Shown here: positions 53,644 to 62,647 of the stretch, one piece after another
Position numbering within the stretch: the first letter of the stretch is position 1
Layout: each line of letters starts with the position of its first letter
NCBI RefSeq assembly: GCF_008727925.1
Contig: NZ_VTWT01000002.1
Span: 248,001 to 312,000 of the forward strand
Direction of reading: 5' to 3'
DNA: 64,000 nt
From: Adhaeribacter soli
Lineage (GTDB): Bacteria > Bacteroidota > Bacteroidia > Cytophagales > Hymenobacteraceae
Made by a program: the position numbers and the translations under genes
The notes under the pieces: model-generated
Seen by the model: only the letters and a program-made list of their open reading frames with translations
What the model was told of the DNA's origin: nothing
Database searches by the model: none

Positions 53644-53772
53644 GTACCGGATTTTTTAATCCGGTACTTATGAGCTGCGGATTTGCAATCCGCTTACCTG
53701 CAAGAAAACGTTTCTGCTACATAAGCGGATTATAAATCCGCAGCTCACAGCTTTCGGATTACAAATCCGAAA
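53644..53772. repeat. Cluster of four REP-like hairpins (second cluster)
   Basis: GTACCGGATT/AATCCGGTAC (53644-53667), GCGGATT/AATCCGC (53677-53693), GCGGATT/AATCCGC (53725-53741) and TTTCGGATT/AATCCGAAA (53752-53772). In addition 53672-53696 and 53722-53746 are inverted copies of each other, so the middle pair can also form one long stem. No gene; the cluster sits in the 212-bp gap downstream of the dehydrogenase gene. Confidence 0.75.
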
Positions 53773-53835
53773 GAGCAAATTAGTCTGTTAATGTAAAGTT
53801 CACCCTCCAAAGAAGGATAAAAAATTTCACTTTCG

Positions 53836-56136
53836 TTACAAGGCATTTTCCTTTACCGAAGCCGTTTGTGCAGCAGCTTCAAACTCCGGATATAAATTCA
53901 GCAATACCTTTTCCGGCGTCATGGGCGCTACAAAAGCTGGTTCGGCTTCCGGACGGAAAGCTTTAATGGCGTTCCGCAAGGCAAAGAAAGCGCCGATGCC
54001 GTACATCAGCGGCGGTTCGCCTACGGCTTTAGAACCGAAAATAGCCCGCGGACTGCCCGGAGTATCCATAAAATGCACCTCAACTTCCTTTGGTACCGAA
54101 TAAATATCAGGCACTTTGTACGTGGATAAGGCATTCGAAAGCAAACGGCCTTCCTGATTAAAGATCAGTTCTTCCAGTGTCATCCAGCCGATTCCCTGCA
54201 CCAGTCCGCCTTCTATCTGCCCCAAGTCTACGTTCGTGTTCATGCTCGAGCCAAAATCGTGGGCGATTTTCACCGAATCGAAATCATACGTGCCGCGCAA
54301 ACAATCTACCGTTACCGTGAAAATAGCGGTGCCATACACGTGATAGGCAAAAGGATAACCTTTTTCTTTTTCCGGGTTGAAGTGAATGTCCGGGGTGGCG
54401 TAATGCGCATTTTCCGACAAACTCAACCGGCTCCAGTAAGCCGAGAAAACCAGTTTTTCCCAAGGCAGATCTACCGTTTTTCCGTTCACCAGTACCTGTT
54501 CCTCCTGAATTTCTATTGCCGCATTTCCTTCCAGGTTCAGTTGAATAGCAATGTGCGCTTTTAGCCTTTCAAGCAGGTTTTCGCAAGCCATTTGCACCGC
54601 TTTTCCGTTCAGGTCGGCGGTGGCGGAAGCGGCGGAAGGCGACGTGTTGGCTACGCGGGTGGTATTGGTGGTTTCGATGCGGATGCGGTTCGGATTGATG
54701 CCTAATACCTGGGCCGCCACCTGCAGCATTTTGGTGTTCACGGCCTGTCCCATTTCCACGGCGCCGGTGCTTACGCCCACGCTGCCGTCGGTGTAAATAT
54801 GCACGAGGGCGCGCGCCTGGTTCATGGCCGTTTTGGTAAAGGAAATACCGAAACAGATCGGCATCAGCGCCATCCCCTTTTTCAGCAACGTATTCTCCCG
54901 GTTAAAGGCATTTACTTCTTCCCGAAGCTGCTCCAGGTTGTAGCGCGATTCAGCAGTTTGCCAGCAGTTTTCTGCTTCGCAACCTTCGGTGTGCTGCCCG
55001 TACGGAAACTCATCTCCTTCTTTCAATAAGTTCGCTTTCTGAATGACCGAAGCCGCTACGCCCAGTTTTTCTGCCGCAAAGGCAATGGCCGATTCGATTA
55101 CGAACATGCCTTGTGGACCGCCAAAGCCTCTAAAAGCGGTGTTCGGCGGCAGGTTGGTTTTGCAGCTGTAAGCCGTAGCCCGCACGTTCGGAATAAAATA
55201 GGAATTGGTGGCGTGGAAAAGCGTCCGCTCCATTACTGCCGGCGAAAGATCGGCGGCGGCGCCGGCGTTTTGATAAAATGTAACTTCGTAAGCCTTGATT
55301 TTAAAGTCTTTGTCCAGGCCAATCTTAAAATCGGAGGAATACGGATGGCGCTTGCCGGTCATGCGCATGTCTTCCATGCGGTGCAGCACCAGTTTTACCG
55401 GTCGTTTGGTCAGAAAAGCACCCAGACAAGCCATTACGGCCCAAGGTGTAGCCTGATCTTCTTTTCCTCCGAAACCACCACCTAAACGCGTTACATCTAC
55501 TTCAATGCGAGACATGCCAATGCCTAAAACATGCGCTGTGTGGCGTTGTACTGCCGTTGGCCCCTGGGTAGAGGAAGCTACGTAAATACTACCGGTTTCT
55601 TTTGGCCAAGCATAAGCGCCTTGCGTCTCGATGTACAAGTGTTCCTGGCCGCCGTTTTCAGCAACGCCTTCAAAAATGTATTCGCACTCGGCAAAACCGG
55701 TTTCCGGATCGCCTAAATGGAAAGTGCGCGGCTGCATGATGAGGCTGCCAACCTTCTGGGCTTCCCGCGGATCGATGATGACCGGCAGCTTTTCAACTTC
55801 CAGCACAATTTTATGAGCGGCTTCCTGGGCCTGGGCTTCCGTTTCCGCTAAAACAATAGCAACCGGTTGCCCCCAGAAATGCACTTCGCCTTCGGCCAGA
55901 AGCGGTTCGTCGGCAATAATGCCCCCGATCTGGTTTTCGCCGGGAATATCGGCCGCGGTAAGAATGCGGTACACGCCGGGCATATTTTCCGCGGCGCTGG
56001 TATCGAGGCTCAGGATTTTTCCGTGTGCTACCTGGGAGCCGAAAACCCAGGCGTGCAGCGTGCCCTGACGTTCGGCTATATCGTCAAGGTACACCGATTC
56101 GCCGCGAACGTGGTTGAAAGCATCTATATTTCTCAT
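53836..56136 (-). CDS. xdhB: Xanthine dehydrogenase, molybdopterin-binding subunit
   Basis: 766 residues, matching the large subunit of bacterial xanthine dehydrogenases. The N-terminal domain is Ald_Xan_dh_C (VRGESVYLDDIAERQGTLHAWV), followed by the molybdopterin-binding domain: SSTQGPTAVQRHTA, GGGFGGKEDQATPWA, TAFRGFGGPQGMFVIE, MGQAVNTKMLQVAAQVLGI and GSKAVGEPPLMYGIGAF, whose Glu is the catalytic base position. It oxidises hypoxanthine and xanthine to urate, using molybdenum cofactor. The start overlaps the stop of the upstream subunit by ATGA (56133-56136), so both subunits are made together. Confidence 0.93.
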   Translation of the reverse strand: MRNIDAFNHVRGESVYLDDIAERQGTLHAWVFGSQVAHGKILSLDTSAAENMPGVYRILTAADIPGENQIGGIIADEPLLAEGEVHFWGQPVAIVLAETEAQAQEAAHKIVLEVEKLPVIIDPREAQKVGSLIMQPRTFHLGDPETGFAECEYIFEGVAENGGQEHLYIETQGAYAWPKETGSIYVASSTQGPTAVQRHTAHVLGIGMSRIEVDVTRLGGGFGGKEDQATPWAVMACLGAFLTKRPVKLVLHRMEDMRMTGKRHPYSSDFKIGLDKDFKIKAYEVTFYQNAGAAADLSPAVMERTLFHATNSYFIPNVRATAYSCKTNLPPNTAFRGFGGPQGMFVIESAIAFAAEKLGVAASVIQKANLLKEGDEFPYGQHTEGCEAENCWQTAESRYNLEQLREEVNAFNRENTLLKKGMALMPICFGISFTKTAMNQARALVHIYTDGSVGVSTGAVEMGQAVNTKMLQVAAQVLGINPNRIRIETTNTTRVANTSPSAASATADLNGKAVQMACENLLERLKAHIAIQLNLEGNAAIEIQEEQVLVNGKTVDLPWEKLVFSAYWSRLSLSENAHYATPDIHFNPEKEKGYPFAYHVYGTAIFTVTVDCLRGTYDFDSVKIAHDFGSSMNTNVDLGQIEGGLVQGIGWMTLEELIFNQEGRLLSNALSTYKVPDIYSVPKEVEVHFMDTPGSPRAIFGSKAVGEPPLMYGIGAFFALRNAIKAFRPEAEPAFVAPMTPEKVLLNLYPEFEAAAQTASVKENAL

Positions 56137-57539
56137 AGCAGTACTTCAGGTTTAAGGGTTTCCGGGTAAAACGCTAGAAAATGGGCGAATAAAAGCTGAC
56201 GGAGCAAAAGTCGTTTGTATTGCGCCGTGCCCCGGGCATCACTGATCGGGGAAATTTCCGTTTGGGCTACTTCGGCGGCGGCCTGCAACACTTCCTCCGT
56301 AACTTCTTTTCCTTTCAGGAATTCGGAAGTTCTTGCCAGGAACATGGGAACAGGTCCCACGCCACCGGCGGATGTAAAGGCTTCAGTAATGACGTTATTT
56401 TCAACTTTCAATTGCATAGCAGCATTTACGCTGGCGATATCCAGGTGCATGCGTTTGGATACTTTCTCGAAATTAAAATAGCTGTCCGGGCCCGGAATTT
56501 CGAACATCACTTTCTCGATCAGTTCATCGGGTTGTTTAGCCAGCGTTTTATAACCGAGGTAGAATTCTTTTAATGGTACTTCGCGGCGGGTTTCGCCTTT
56601 CCAGAGTAAAAGGGTAGCGTTTAGGGCCAGAAAGTAGATGGTAAGATCCCCGATGGGCGAAGCGTTGGCAAAGTTCCCGGCCAGCGTGCCCATGTTCCGG
56701 ATCTGGGTGGAAGAAACCAGCTTCAGGTGCTTGTACAAATGCGGAAAATGCCCCTTCATAACCGGCGAATCGCGAAGCTCGGAAACCGTGGAGCCACCGC
56801 CGATCACGATTTTATTTCCTTCCTTACTGATGCCTTTTAAATGATCCTGGTTCCAGAGTAAATTCACGTTGGCGCTCCGGATGGTTTCCATTTTCTGCAC
56901 CAGCAGATCGGTACCGCCGGCTACGGTAAAAGTAGCAGATGCATCTATATGACCGTCTTCCGGCAGGTTTAGTGCCAGCAGTTTTTCTTTAATAGCCGGG
57001 AAATAAGCAGGAAGGTAATTATTATCGGCCAGCCACTGAAAATGCTCTTTGGCCGGTCGTTCCGATAAGCCTTCTACCAATTTAGCTGCCGCCCGCTCCA
57101 ACGATTTGTAGCCGGTACAGCGGCAAATGTTCCCGTCCATAGCCGCAATGGCTTTCTGATATTCGGGTTTTTCGGTTTGCAGGCAATACCCCGTTAAGGA
57201 TACTACAAAACCTACCGTACAGAAACCGCATTGCGTGCCGTTCTCTTCCACAATGGCCTGCTGCACGGGGCTGAGTTCCGCCACGTTCAGGCCTTCCACA
57301 GTTACCACATGTTTTCCGGCCGCATTGCCCAGCGGCACCAGGCAGGAAGTAACCGACTGGTACTTCATTTCGCCGTTTTCGGGCTTGCCGAGCAAAACGG
57401 TACAGGCGCCGCAATCGCCTTCGCGGCAGCCAATTTTGGTACCTTTTAAATGCTGATGGTAGCGCACAAAGTCGAGCAGCGGCAGGCCGGGAGGCAGATC
57501 GGTGCTGATGGTTTGCTGGTTAAGAATGAACCGGATCAT
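56133..57539 (-). CDS. xdhA: Xanthine dehydrogenase, FAD/2Fe-2S small subunit
   Basis: 468 residues. N-terminal ferredoxin-like 2Fe-2S domain (GCREGDCGACTVLLG), second 2Fe-2S domain (TQCGFCTVGFVVSL ... GNICRCTGYKSLERA), FAD-binding domain (VAGGTDLLVQK, IGGGSTVSELRDSP, STQIRNMGTLAGNFANASPIGD) and CO_deh_flav_C tail (SAGGVGPVPMFLARTSEFLKGK). It passes electrons from the molybdenum site to NAD. It is first in the xdhA-xdhB operon; the 282-bp AT-rich divergent gap at 57540-57821 must hold the promoter, in which I see no clear consensus box. Confidence 0.93.
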   Translation of the reverse strand: MIRFILNQQTISTDLPPGLPLLDFVRYHQHLKGTKIGCREGDCGACTVLLGKPENGEMKYQSVTSCLVPLGNAAGKHVVTVEGLNVAELSPVQQAIVEENGTQCGFCTVGFVVSLTGYCLQTEKPEYQKAIAAMDGNICRCTGYKSLERAAAKLVEGLSERPAKEHFQWLADNNYLPAYFPAIKEKLLALNLPEDGHIDASATFTVAGGTDLLVQKMETIRSANVNLLWNQDHLKGISKEGNKIVIGGGSTVSELRDSPVMKGHFPHLYKHLKLVSSTQIRNMGTLAGNFANASPIGDLTIYFLALNATLLLWKGETRREVPLKEFYLGYKTLAKQPDELIEKVMFEIPGPDSYFNFEKVSKRMHLDIASVNAAMQLKVENNVITEAFTSAGGVGPVPMFLARTSEFLKGKEVTEEVLQAAAEVAQTEISPISDARGTAQYKRLLLRQLLFAHFLAFYPETLKPEVLL

Positions 57540-57821
57540 AGGTTACAAAATTTTGGAGCGAAAACCCGTAAAGTTAACTTTTTATAAACAATAACCCTGT
57601 TACTAACATCAGAAAATTATTTCTTTATATAACAAGGGCAACTGAAAAATTTTTACATAAAATTTCAAATTAAAAGGCCATATTAGCTAACTTTTTCCCT
57701 GAAATCAGTATTAATACTGTAAAAAATATTGAGATAAACTGAAAGCTAATTTTAAATTACTTCATCGGGGATAGTCCGGAATTTATTTAATTTTTACCAG
57801 CAGGCGTTCTCACCCGTCTTT

Positions 57822-58256
57822 ATGCAACAGGAATTTAAAACTTCTCAGGGCCGCATCTTTCTGAAGATGGAATATGATCCGGAAAATAACTGGATCTACT
57901 GTAACTGGATCGGCTATATTTCCCCTGACTCCATCTCCCTGAGTATAACCGAATTAGGCAACCTGATAAAGGAAAAAAGCTGCCCTTATTTATTAAATGA
58001 TAACCGGGAATTGCTTGGCCCCTGGGATAAAGCCAACGAAAAGCTTGAAAAAGAGGTATTCCCGAAATTCATTGAATATGGTTTGCGTTACATGGCGCAT
58101 GTTTTAGCGCCCAATATTGCTGGCGCTTTATCGGCCCAGGACCTTCACCGCCGAGTTAATAATACCTTCCAGATGCACTTATTCGGCGACATTGAAAAAG
58201 CCAAAGCCTGGTTGCGCGACTGTCAGCAAAAAAATGAAGCCAATACGAATTCCTAA
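57822..58256 (+). CDS. Small STAS/SpoIIAA-like hypothetical protein
   Basis: 144 residues, without signal peptide. Strand-helix alternation (GRIFLKMEYDPENNWIYCNWIGYISPDSISLSITELGNLIKEK ... YLLNDNRELLGPW ... AHVLAPNI ... FQMHLFGDIEKAKAWL) and the closing F-x-x-x-x-AxxWL helix resemble SpoIIAA/STAS-like proteins. It probably works in the cytoplasm; no partner is evident. It precedes the MOSC gene by 67 bp on the same strand and could be co-transcribed with it. Confidence 0.6.
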   Translation: MQQEFKTSQGRIFLKMEYDPENNWIYCNWIGYISPDSISLSITELGNLIKEKSCPYLLNDNRELLGPWDKANEKLEKEVFPKFIEYGLRYMAHVLAPNIAGALSAQDLHRRVNNTFQMHLFGDIEKAKAWLRDCQQKNEANTNS

Positions 58257-58323
58257 TTTCACCTTTTACCCGAATAATTTGCCGGAGCAGGAAAATTGAT
58301 CTTTGCCGGCTACTTTTGCTCTT

Positions 58324-59130
58324 ATGAATTACACCCTTTCCGAAATTTACATTTACCCCATAAAATCGTTGGGCGGCATTCGGGTAACAGAATCCACAAT
58401 AGAAAAACGGGGCCTGCAATACGACCGCCGCTGGATGCTCGTAGACGAAACCGGTTGTTTTATGAGCCAACGGAAATACGCGCAAATGGCTTTGCTGCAG
58501 GTTTCGCTTCTGGAAGATGGTATTCAGGTAACGCATAAAACCAAAGCCATTGAACCACTGCTTATTCCCTTTGAAGCCAACGATGAAAAGAGTTTGCTGG
58601 TAACGATCTGGGAGGATGTTTGCTTTGCCTTTCAGGTAACGCCGGAGGCCAATGCGTGGTTTTTGGAAGTGCTTGGCATGAATTGCAAGCTGGTGTACAT
58701 GCCGGACAATGCGATCCGGAATGTAGATCCAGAATACGGCCGCAAAGAGGATATCGTAAGCTTTGCCGATGCCTACCCGTTCTTAATTATCGGTCAGGAA
58801 AGCCTGAACGACCTGAACAGCCGCCTCGCAAACCCGGTTCCCATGGACCGTTTCCGCCCGAACTTCGTATTTACCGGCGGCAAAGCTTTCGACGAAGATA
58901 CCTGGACGGAATTTAAGATAGGGGAAACCACTTTTTACCCGGTAAAACCCTGCGCTCATTGCATACTCACCACCATAAACCAGGAAACCGGGGAAAAATC
59001 CGATGAACCGTTAAAGACGTTGGCTACTTACCGCACCCGTAATAATAAAGTAATGTTCGGGATGAATTTAATTCATAACGGGGCAGGGAATGTAATTAAG
59101 GTTGGGCAGGAAATTGAGGTGGTTGATTAA
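58324..59130 (+). CDS. MOSC domain protein
   Basis: 268 residues. N-terminal MOSC_N barrel (LSEIYIYPIKSLGGI, LQYDRRWMLVDETGCFMSQRK) and C-terminal MOSC domain (DAYPFLIIGQESLNDLN, MDRFRPNFVFTGGKAFDEDTW, PVKPCAHCILTTINQETGE). The Cys in PCAHC is the conserved sulfur-carrying residue. MOSC proteins handle sulfur for molybdenum cofactor or act as mARC-like reductases, so location 0.8 kb from xanthine dehydrogenase is suggestive though not proof of a shared task. I use ATG 58324, which sits three residues before the conserved start of the barrel; ATG 58303 adds seven residues. Confidence 0.88.
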   Translation: MNYTLSEIYIYPIKSLGGIRVTESTIEKRGLQYDRRWMLVDETGCFMSQRKYAQMALLQVSLLEDGIQVTHKTKAIEPLLIPFEANDEKSLLVTIWEDVCFAFQVTPEANAWFLEVLGMNCKLVYMPDNAIRNVDPEYGRKEDIVSFADAYPFLIIGQESLNDLNSRLANPVPMDRFRPNFVFTGGKAFDEDTWTEFKIGETTFYPVKPCAHCILTTINQETGEKSDEPLKTLATYRTRNNKVMFGMNLIHNGAGNVIKVGQEIEVVD

Positions 59131-59180
59131 ATCTGAAAAGGAGCGTAGGGCTTAAACCCTACGCTCCTTTTCAGATTTAA
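59127..59180. terminator. Bidirectional terminator with 24-bp perfect stem
   Basis: 59127-59150 and 59157-59180 are exact inverted repeats with a 6-nt loop. The stem contains the MOSC stop codon and codes for the last residues of the convergent ligase gene, whose stop codon lies in the loop. Confidence 0.9.
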
Positions 59181-60825
59181 CGGCAGTCTTCTTACTTTTA
59201 GAAGCCTTTTCACTACCACTTTCCGCTTCTTTCTCCTGCACCACTTCCTTCGCCGAAACTTCCCTTTCCCGGTTTACTTCGGTGGCTTTTTTGTCTTCGC
59301 GCAAACCTTCGAAAATGGCCTGGCGCACGAGGCCGGCGGAGGTCCATTCGGCGAAGGAAATTTCGCAAACCAGTTCCGGTTTTACCCAGGTAGCCGCACG
59401 GCTTACTTTCACTTTTCCGGCAAACGGCGATGCTTCCTGCTCCAATGGCTTCAGTTTTTTAATGAGCATCTCCAGGCTTTCGCGATTGAAGCCGCTGCCA
59501 CTCTGGCCAATGTATTGCAGTTTCCCGTCTTCGTAAACGCCCAATAATAACGCCCCGATATGAATACGGCTGCCTTTGGGTTCGGTGTAGCCGCCAATCA
59601 CGACTTCCTGCCGGAGGTGCGTTTTTACTTTGAGCCAATCGTCGGAGCGTTTGCCGTTGAGGTATTTGCTGTCGGCTTTTTTGGCCATAATGCCTTCGGT
59701 CTGAAGCTTTTCGGCTTCTTTAAAAAACACGATGCCTTTTTCTACCCGGTGCTCGCTGTAGCGGATCGGGTCGGTATGTTGCAGCAGATTTTCCAGTTTC
59801 TTTTTCCGTTCGAGCAAAGGTAAATCCCGCAGGTCTTCGCCGTTCAGGTACAGGATATCGAAAACGTAGTAGTATAAATGTTCGGTAGGCGTGTTCTGGA
59901 AATTCTGCAGGTCCTGGAAAATGACGCGGCCGTTTTCGTCCTGCACCACAATTTCGCCGTCCAGAATTACCTGTTCTACTTGCAGCTTTTCCAGGCCTTT
60001 TACCAGTTGCGGATATTGCGTTTTAAAAGAATTGCCGCTCCGGGAATAAAGCTCCGTTTTTCCCTTTTCAACTTCGGCAATCGCCCGGAAACCGTCCCAT
60101 TTATTTTCAAAGATCCAGTCGGGGTGGTCGAAGGGTTTGTCGGTGAGGCGCGCCATCATGGGCACGATGCGGTGCGGCATTTCGGTTTTCTCCGGCTTAG
60201 AGGCTTTTGTAGCTTTTTCTGATTTCGGAGCTTCAGCGGCTTTTACGGTTTTGGCCGATGCTTTTTTTTTATTTCCGCCTACGGTTTTGCCAAGGTGTTC
60301 TTCCGGATCGTAGGATTCATGCACGGCGAATTCATCGTCCTTTTTCAGCAGCAGCCAGTTGTTTTCGCCGCGGCCATGCATCTTCATTAACGTGAACGTG
60401 CCTTGCAGTTTTTCCCCTTCCAGCACGAAATGTATGCGGCCTTTTTGAAGCTCTTCCAGCAGCGTTTTTTCGCCTTCGGGTTCATCCGGAGTTTCGGTAT
60501 GGTGGTAGGTCCCTTCGTCCCAGATATCTACGTGGCCGGCGCCGTAATTTCCCGCCGGAATGTCGCCCTCAAAAGTGCGGTAGCTGAACGGATGGTCTTC
60601 CACTTCCACGGCCAGCCGCTTATCGGCCGGGTTCATACTCGGGCCTTTCGGCACCGCCCAGCTTTTGAGCACGCCCTCCATTTCGAGCCGGAAATCGTAG
60701 TGCAAACTCGAGGCATCGTGGCGCTGCACTACAAAGCGCAAGGCGCCTTTGGTACTTTTTCCGTTGGTTTTTGGTTCGGGCGTTTGCTTAAAATCGCGTT
60801 TATGGTTGTAGGCTTCGAGGCTCAT
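59152..60825 (-). CDS. ligD: LigD-like ATP-dependent DNA ligase with phosphoesterase domain (no polymerase domain)
   Basis: 557 residues. Residues about 25-150 form the LigD 3'-phosphoesterase domain (VVQRHDASSLHYDFRLEMEG, SWAVPKGPS, VEDHPFSYRTFEGDIPAGNYG, VDIWDEGTY). A basic Lys/Ala/Glu linker precedes the ligase core (about 235-520): ENKWDGFRAIAE with nucleotidylated Lys in KWDG, ILDGEIVV, EGIMAKKADS, DWLKVK and an OB-fold end (GGYTEPKGSRIHIGALLLG). The C-terminus is a long charged tail. The primase/polymerase domain of full LigD is absent. It should seal double-strand breaks with Ku in non-homologous end joining; no Ku gene lies in the window. Confidence 0.9.
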   Translation of the reverse strand: MSLEAYNHKRDFKQTPEPKTNGKSTKGALRFVVQRHDASSLHYDFRLEMEGVLKSWAVPKGPSMNPADKRLAVEVEDHPFSYRTFEGDIPAGNYGAGHVDIWDEGTYHHTETPDEPEGEKTLLEELQKGRIHFVLEGEKLQGTFTLMKMHGRGENNWLLLKKDDEFAVHESYDPEEHLGKTVGGNKKKASAKTVKAAEAPKSEKATKASKPEKTEMPHRIVPMMARLTDKPFDHPDWIFENKWDGFRAIAEVEKGKTELYSRSGNSFKTQYPQLVKGLEKLQVEQVILDGEIVVQDENGRVIFQDLQNFQNTPTEHLYYYVFDILYLNGEDLRDLPLLERKKKLENLLQHTDPIRYSEHRVEKGIVFFKEAEKLQTEGIMAKKADSKYLNGKRSDDWLKVKTHLRQEVVIGGYTEPKGSRIHIGALLLGVYEDGKLQYIGQSGSGFNRESLEMLIKKLKPLEQEASPFAGKVKVSRAATWVKPELVCEISFAEWTSAGLVRQAIFEGLREDKKATEVNREREVSAKEVVQEKEAESGSEKASKSKKTAVKSEKERRV

Positions 60826-60881
60826 GCTGACAAAAAAAATGTTCTTTTTGCCATACGTAAAACCGGAAGAACGGTAGCAGC

Positions 60882-61412
60882 TTATTTCAGCAAATAAATG
60901 TAGGCCACGGGCGCGGTACTTTTTACCACGAAGGTAATACCACTTGCTTCGTGCCGGTACGCGCGGGTAGTGGTTTTACTTTTTGCGGTGGGAATCTTAC
61001 CGTTTTCATCGGGCAAAGCCTGGCAGGTTTTGCGGATCCGGGCGTTCAGGCTTTCGAAATAAGGCCGGCCGGCGCGCTGAAATTGCAGTTCCAGTTCACT
61101 TTTTACTTTGAGGGGAAAATGCTCGCTCCGAACCTGCCGGCGGCACAACATGGGGCAAAAGAAAACGCTGGGCTTGCCATTGTTGCTGAAATAATAAACC
61201 GGCCGTTCGCAATATTCGGTATACTGCTTATCTACCCGTACATAGCCGTTATTTTCCAGCATATCGAACAGGCAAGTCGGGTACTCGGGCGCATTAAAGC
61301 AGGAAATTATCTGGTCGAGTTTCAGGTTCTGGTTCCGGGTTTGCGCCTGAACCCGGAACATAGTGAATAACAGAAAAAAAGAAAACAGTGCCTTAAAAAA
61401 AGAGATCTTCAT
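60882..61412 (-). CDS. Hypothetical secreted protein
   Basis: 176 residues with a signal peptide (FKALFSFFLLFTMFRVQAQ). The mature part has five Cys (SCFNAPEYPTCLFDML, YCERPVYYF, FFCPMLCRRQV) spaced for disulfides and a helical middle (VKSELELQFQRAGRPYFESLNARIRKTC). I recognise no family. It is transcribed in the same direction as the ligase gene but is separated from it by 56 bp. Confidence 0.6.
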   Translation of the reverse strand: MKISFFKALFSFFLLFTMFRVQAQTRNQNLKLDQIISCFNAPEYPTCLFDMLENNGYVRVDKQYTEYCERPVYYFSNNGKPSVFFCPMLCRRQVRSEHFPLKVKSELELQFQRAGRPYFESLNARIRKTCQALPDENGKIPTAKSKTTTRAYRHEASGITFVVKSTAPVAYIYLLK

Positions 61413-61661
61413 TGGGGAAAAGTATAAGCCGGTGCAAAATTATAAACCAGAAACGCCGGAATTAGTTAAACGGTATGTATTCGGGTAAAAAACTAAATTC
61501 TGAAGTAAAAATGATCAGGATCGGTTCGTCTTTACGTTCACCGAAGAAAAGAAGTTAAACCACAAGGCCTTATTATTCCGTTTCAAACGGCAAGAATTTC
61601 CCTTCAAAAACGCCTGTTTTTCCCAATAAACAAACCAGGCTGAAGGCCGTAGGTTAATCCT

Positions 61662-62051
61662 ATGGAAGAATTCGTAAAGCTGTTAACCATGTACCTGGCA
61701 AGGCTGGTGGAGATCGGCGCGGCGGCTATAATCGGCTTTGCTTCGCTTAAAGCGCTCTACTATTACGCAATCGGCATCTTCCGGCCCGACGGTAACGTTT
61801 TCCCGAAAAGTGAGATCCGCTTATCATTGGGCCGTACGCTGGCTTTAGCCCTGGAATTTTTGCTGGGCGCCGACATTCTGAAAACCGCCGTGGCGCCGAC
61901 CTGGAACGACATTGGCCAACTGGCCGCCATTGCCATTCTGCGAACCGGCCTGAACTATTTCCTGGAACGGGAATTAAGGGACGCCGATAAAAAACGGGAA
62001 ACCGAAGAGCGGCAGCGTTTACCACCCGATGTCGCTCCCGAAGCCCCCTGA
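61662..62051 (+). CDS. DUF1622 membrane protein
   Basis: 129 residues with three hydrophobic segments (LARLVEIGAAAIIGFASLKALYYY; TLALALEFLLGADILKTAV; IGQLAAIAILRTGLNYFL) and a charged tail (ERELRDADKKRETEERQRL). This is the DUF1622 family pattern, found in many bacteria and of unknown function. It is followed after 33 bp by a STAS-like gene on the same strand, so the two probably form an operon. Confidence 0.85.
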   Translation: MEEFVKLLTMYLARLVEIGAAAIIGFASLKALYYYAIGIFRPDGNVFPKSEIRLSLGRTLALALEFLLGADILKTAVAPTWNDIGQLAAIAILRTGLNYFLERELRDADKKRETEERQRLPPDVAPEAP

Positions 62052-62084
62052 AACGCTATTCTTTTCACCTAAAAACCAAACCCT

Positions 62085-62441
62085 ATGCTGGAATTACTGC
62101 CTTCGCCAAAAGAAAACATTGTAGTGCTGAAAGTTAGCGGCAAACTCACCAAAGCCCATTACGACCAGGTAGTTCCCATTCTGGAAACCAAAATAAAGCA
62201 GTTCGGGAAACTAAAATTGCACGCCGAGATCGAAAATCTTGAAATCCCTTCTCTGCAAGCTTTATGGCAGGATATTAAGTTCGACGTGAAACATTACAAC
62301 GATTTCAGCCATATTGCCGTGGTAGGCGAACCCGAATGGCTGGCCGCCATGACCAAACTGGTTTCGCCGCTGGTTCCGGCCGAGATTCGGGTGTTCAAAA
62401 AAGAAGAAAGAGCCGATGCGCTGAACTGGCTGGTAGGGTAA
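62085..62441 (+). CDS. STAS/SpoIIAA-like protein
   Basis: 118 residues matching the SpoIIAA-like (PF11964) pattern: start LELLPSPKENIVVLKVSGKLTKAHYDQV, then ILETKIKQFGKLKLHAEIENLE, a helix LWQDIKFDVKHYNDFSHIAVVGEPEWLAAMTKL and the closing IRVFKKEERADALNWLVG. Such proteins are small cytoplasmic STAS-fold domains, some with lipid-binding suggestions, but their role is not settled. It shares the closing ...AxxWL helix with the 144-residue protein at 57.8 kb. Confidence 0.8.
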   Translation: MLELLPSPKENIVVLKVSGKLTKAHYDQVVPILETKIKQFGKLKLHAEIENLEIPSLQALWQDIKFDVKHYNDFSHIAVVGEPEWLAAMTKLVSPLVPAEIRVFKKEERADALNWLVG

Positions 62442-62475
62442 AAAACGTTGGCAAACCTACATATTCTATAATGCA

Positions 62476-62572
62476 GTCATCCTGAGCGCCAGCGAAGGAC
62501 CTCGTTGGAAGTTAGTAGTATGCTATCTACTAAAAGCCAACGAGGTCCTTCGCTGGCGCTCAGGATGACAGG
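62476..62572. repeat. Dispersed inverted repeat, copy C3 (33-bp perfect arms)
   Basis: 62476-62508 and 62537-62569 are exact inverted repeats of 33 bp beginning GTCATCCTGAGCG; the 28-nt loop contains a further small stem (TTAGTAG/CTACTAA). Relatives at 51683 and 52858. It may also end the STAS-like transcript. Confidence 0.85.
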
Positions 62573-62613
62573 AAAAAAATGACAGAAAAAAAAAGTTGAC
62601 AGGTAAAAAAAAG

Positions 62614-62636
62614 TCCTCCCCTGATTTAGGGGAGGA
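62614..62636. terminator. Hairpin between convergent genes
   Basis: TCCTCCCCT and AGGGGAGGA with a 5-nt loop, preceded by long A runs. Read on the minus strand, the A runs become a T tract behind the hairpin, so it terminates the AAA ATPase gene. Confidence 0.75.
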
Positions 62637-62647
62637 TTTAGGTGGGG

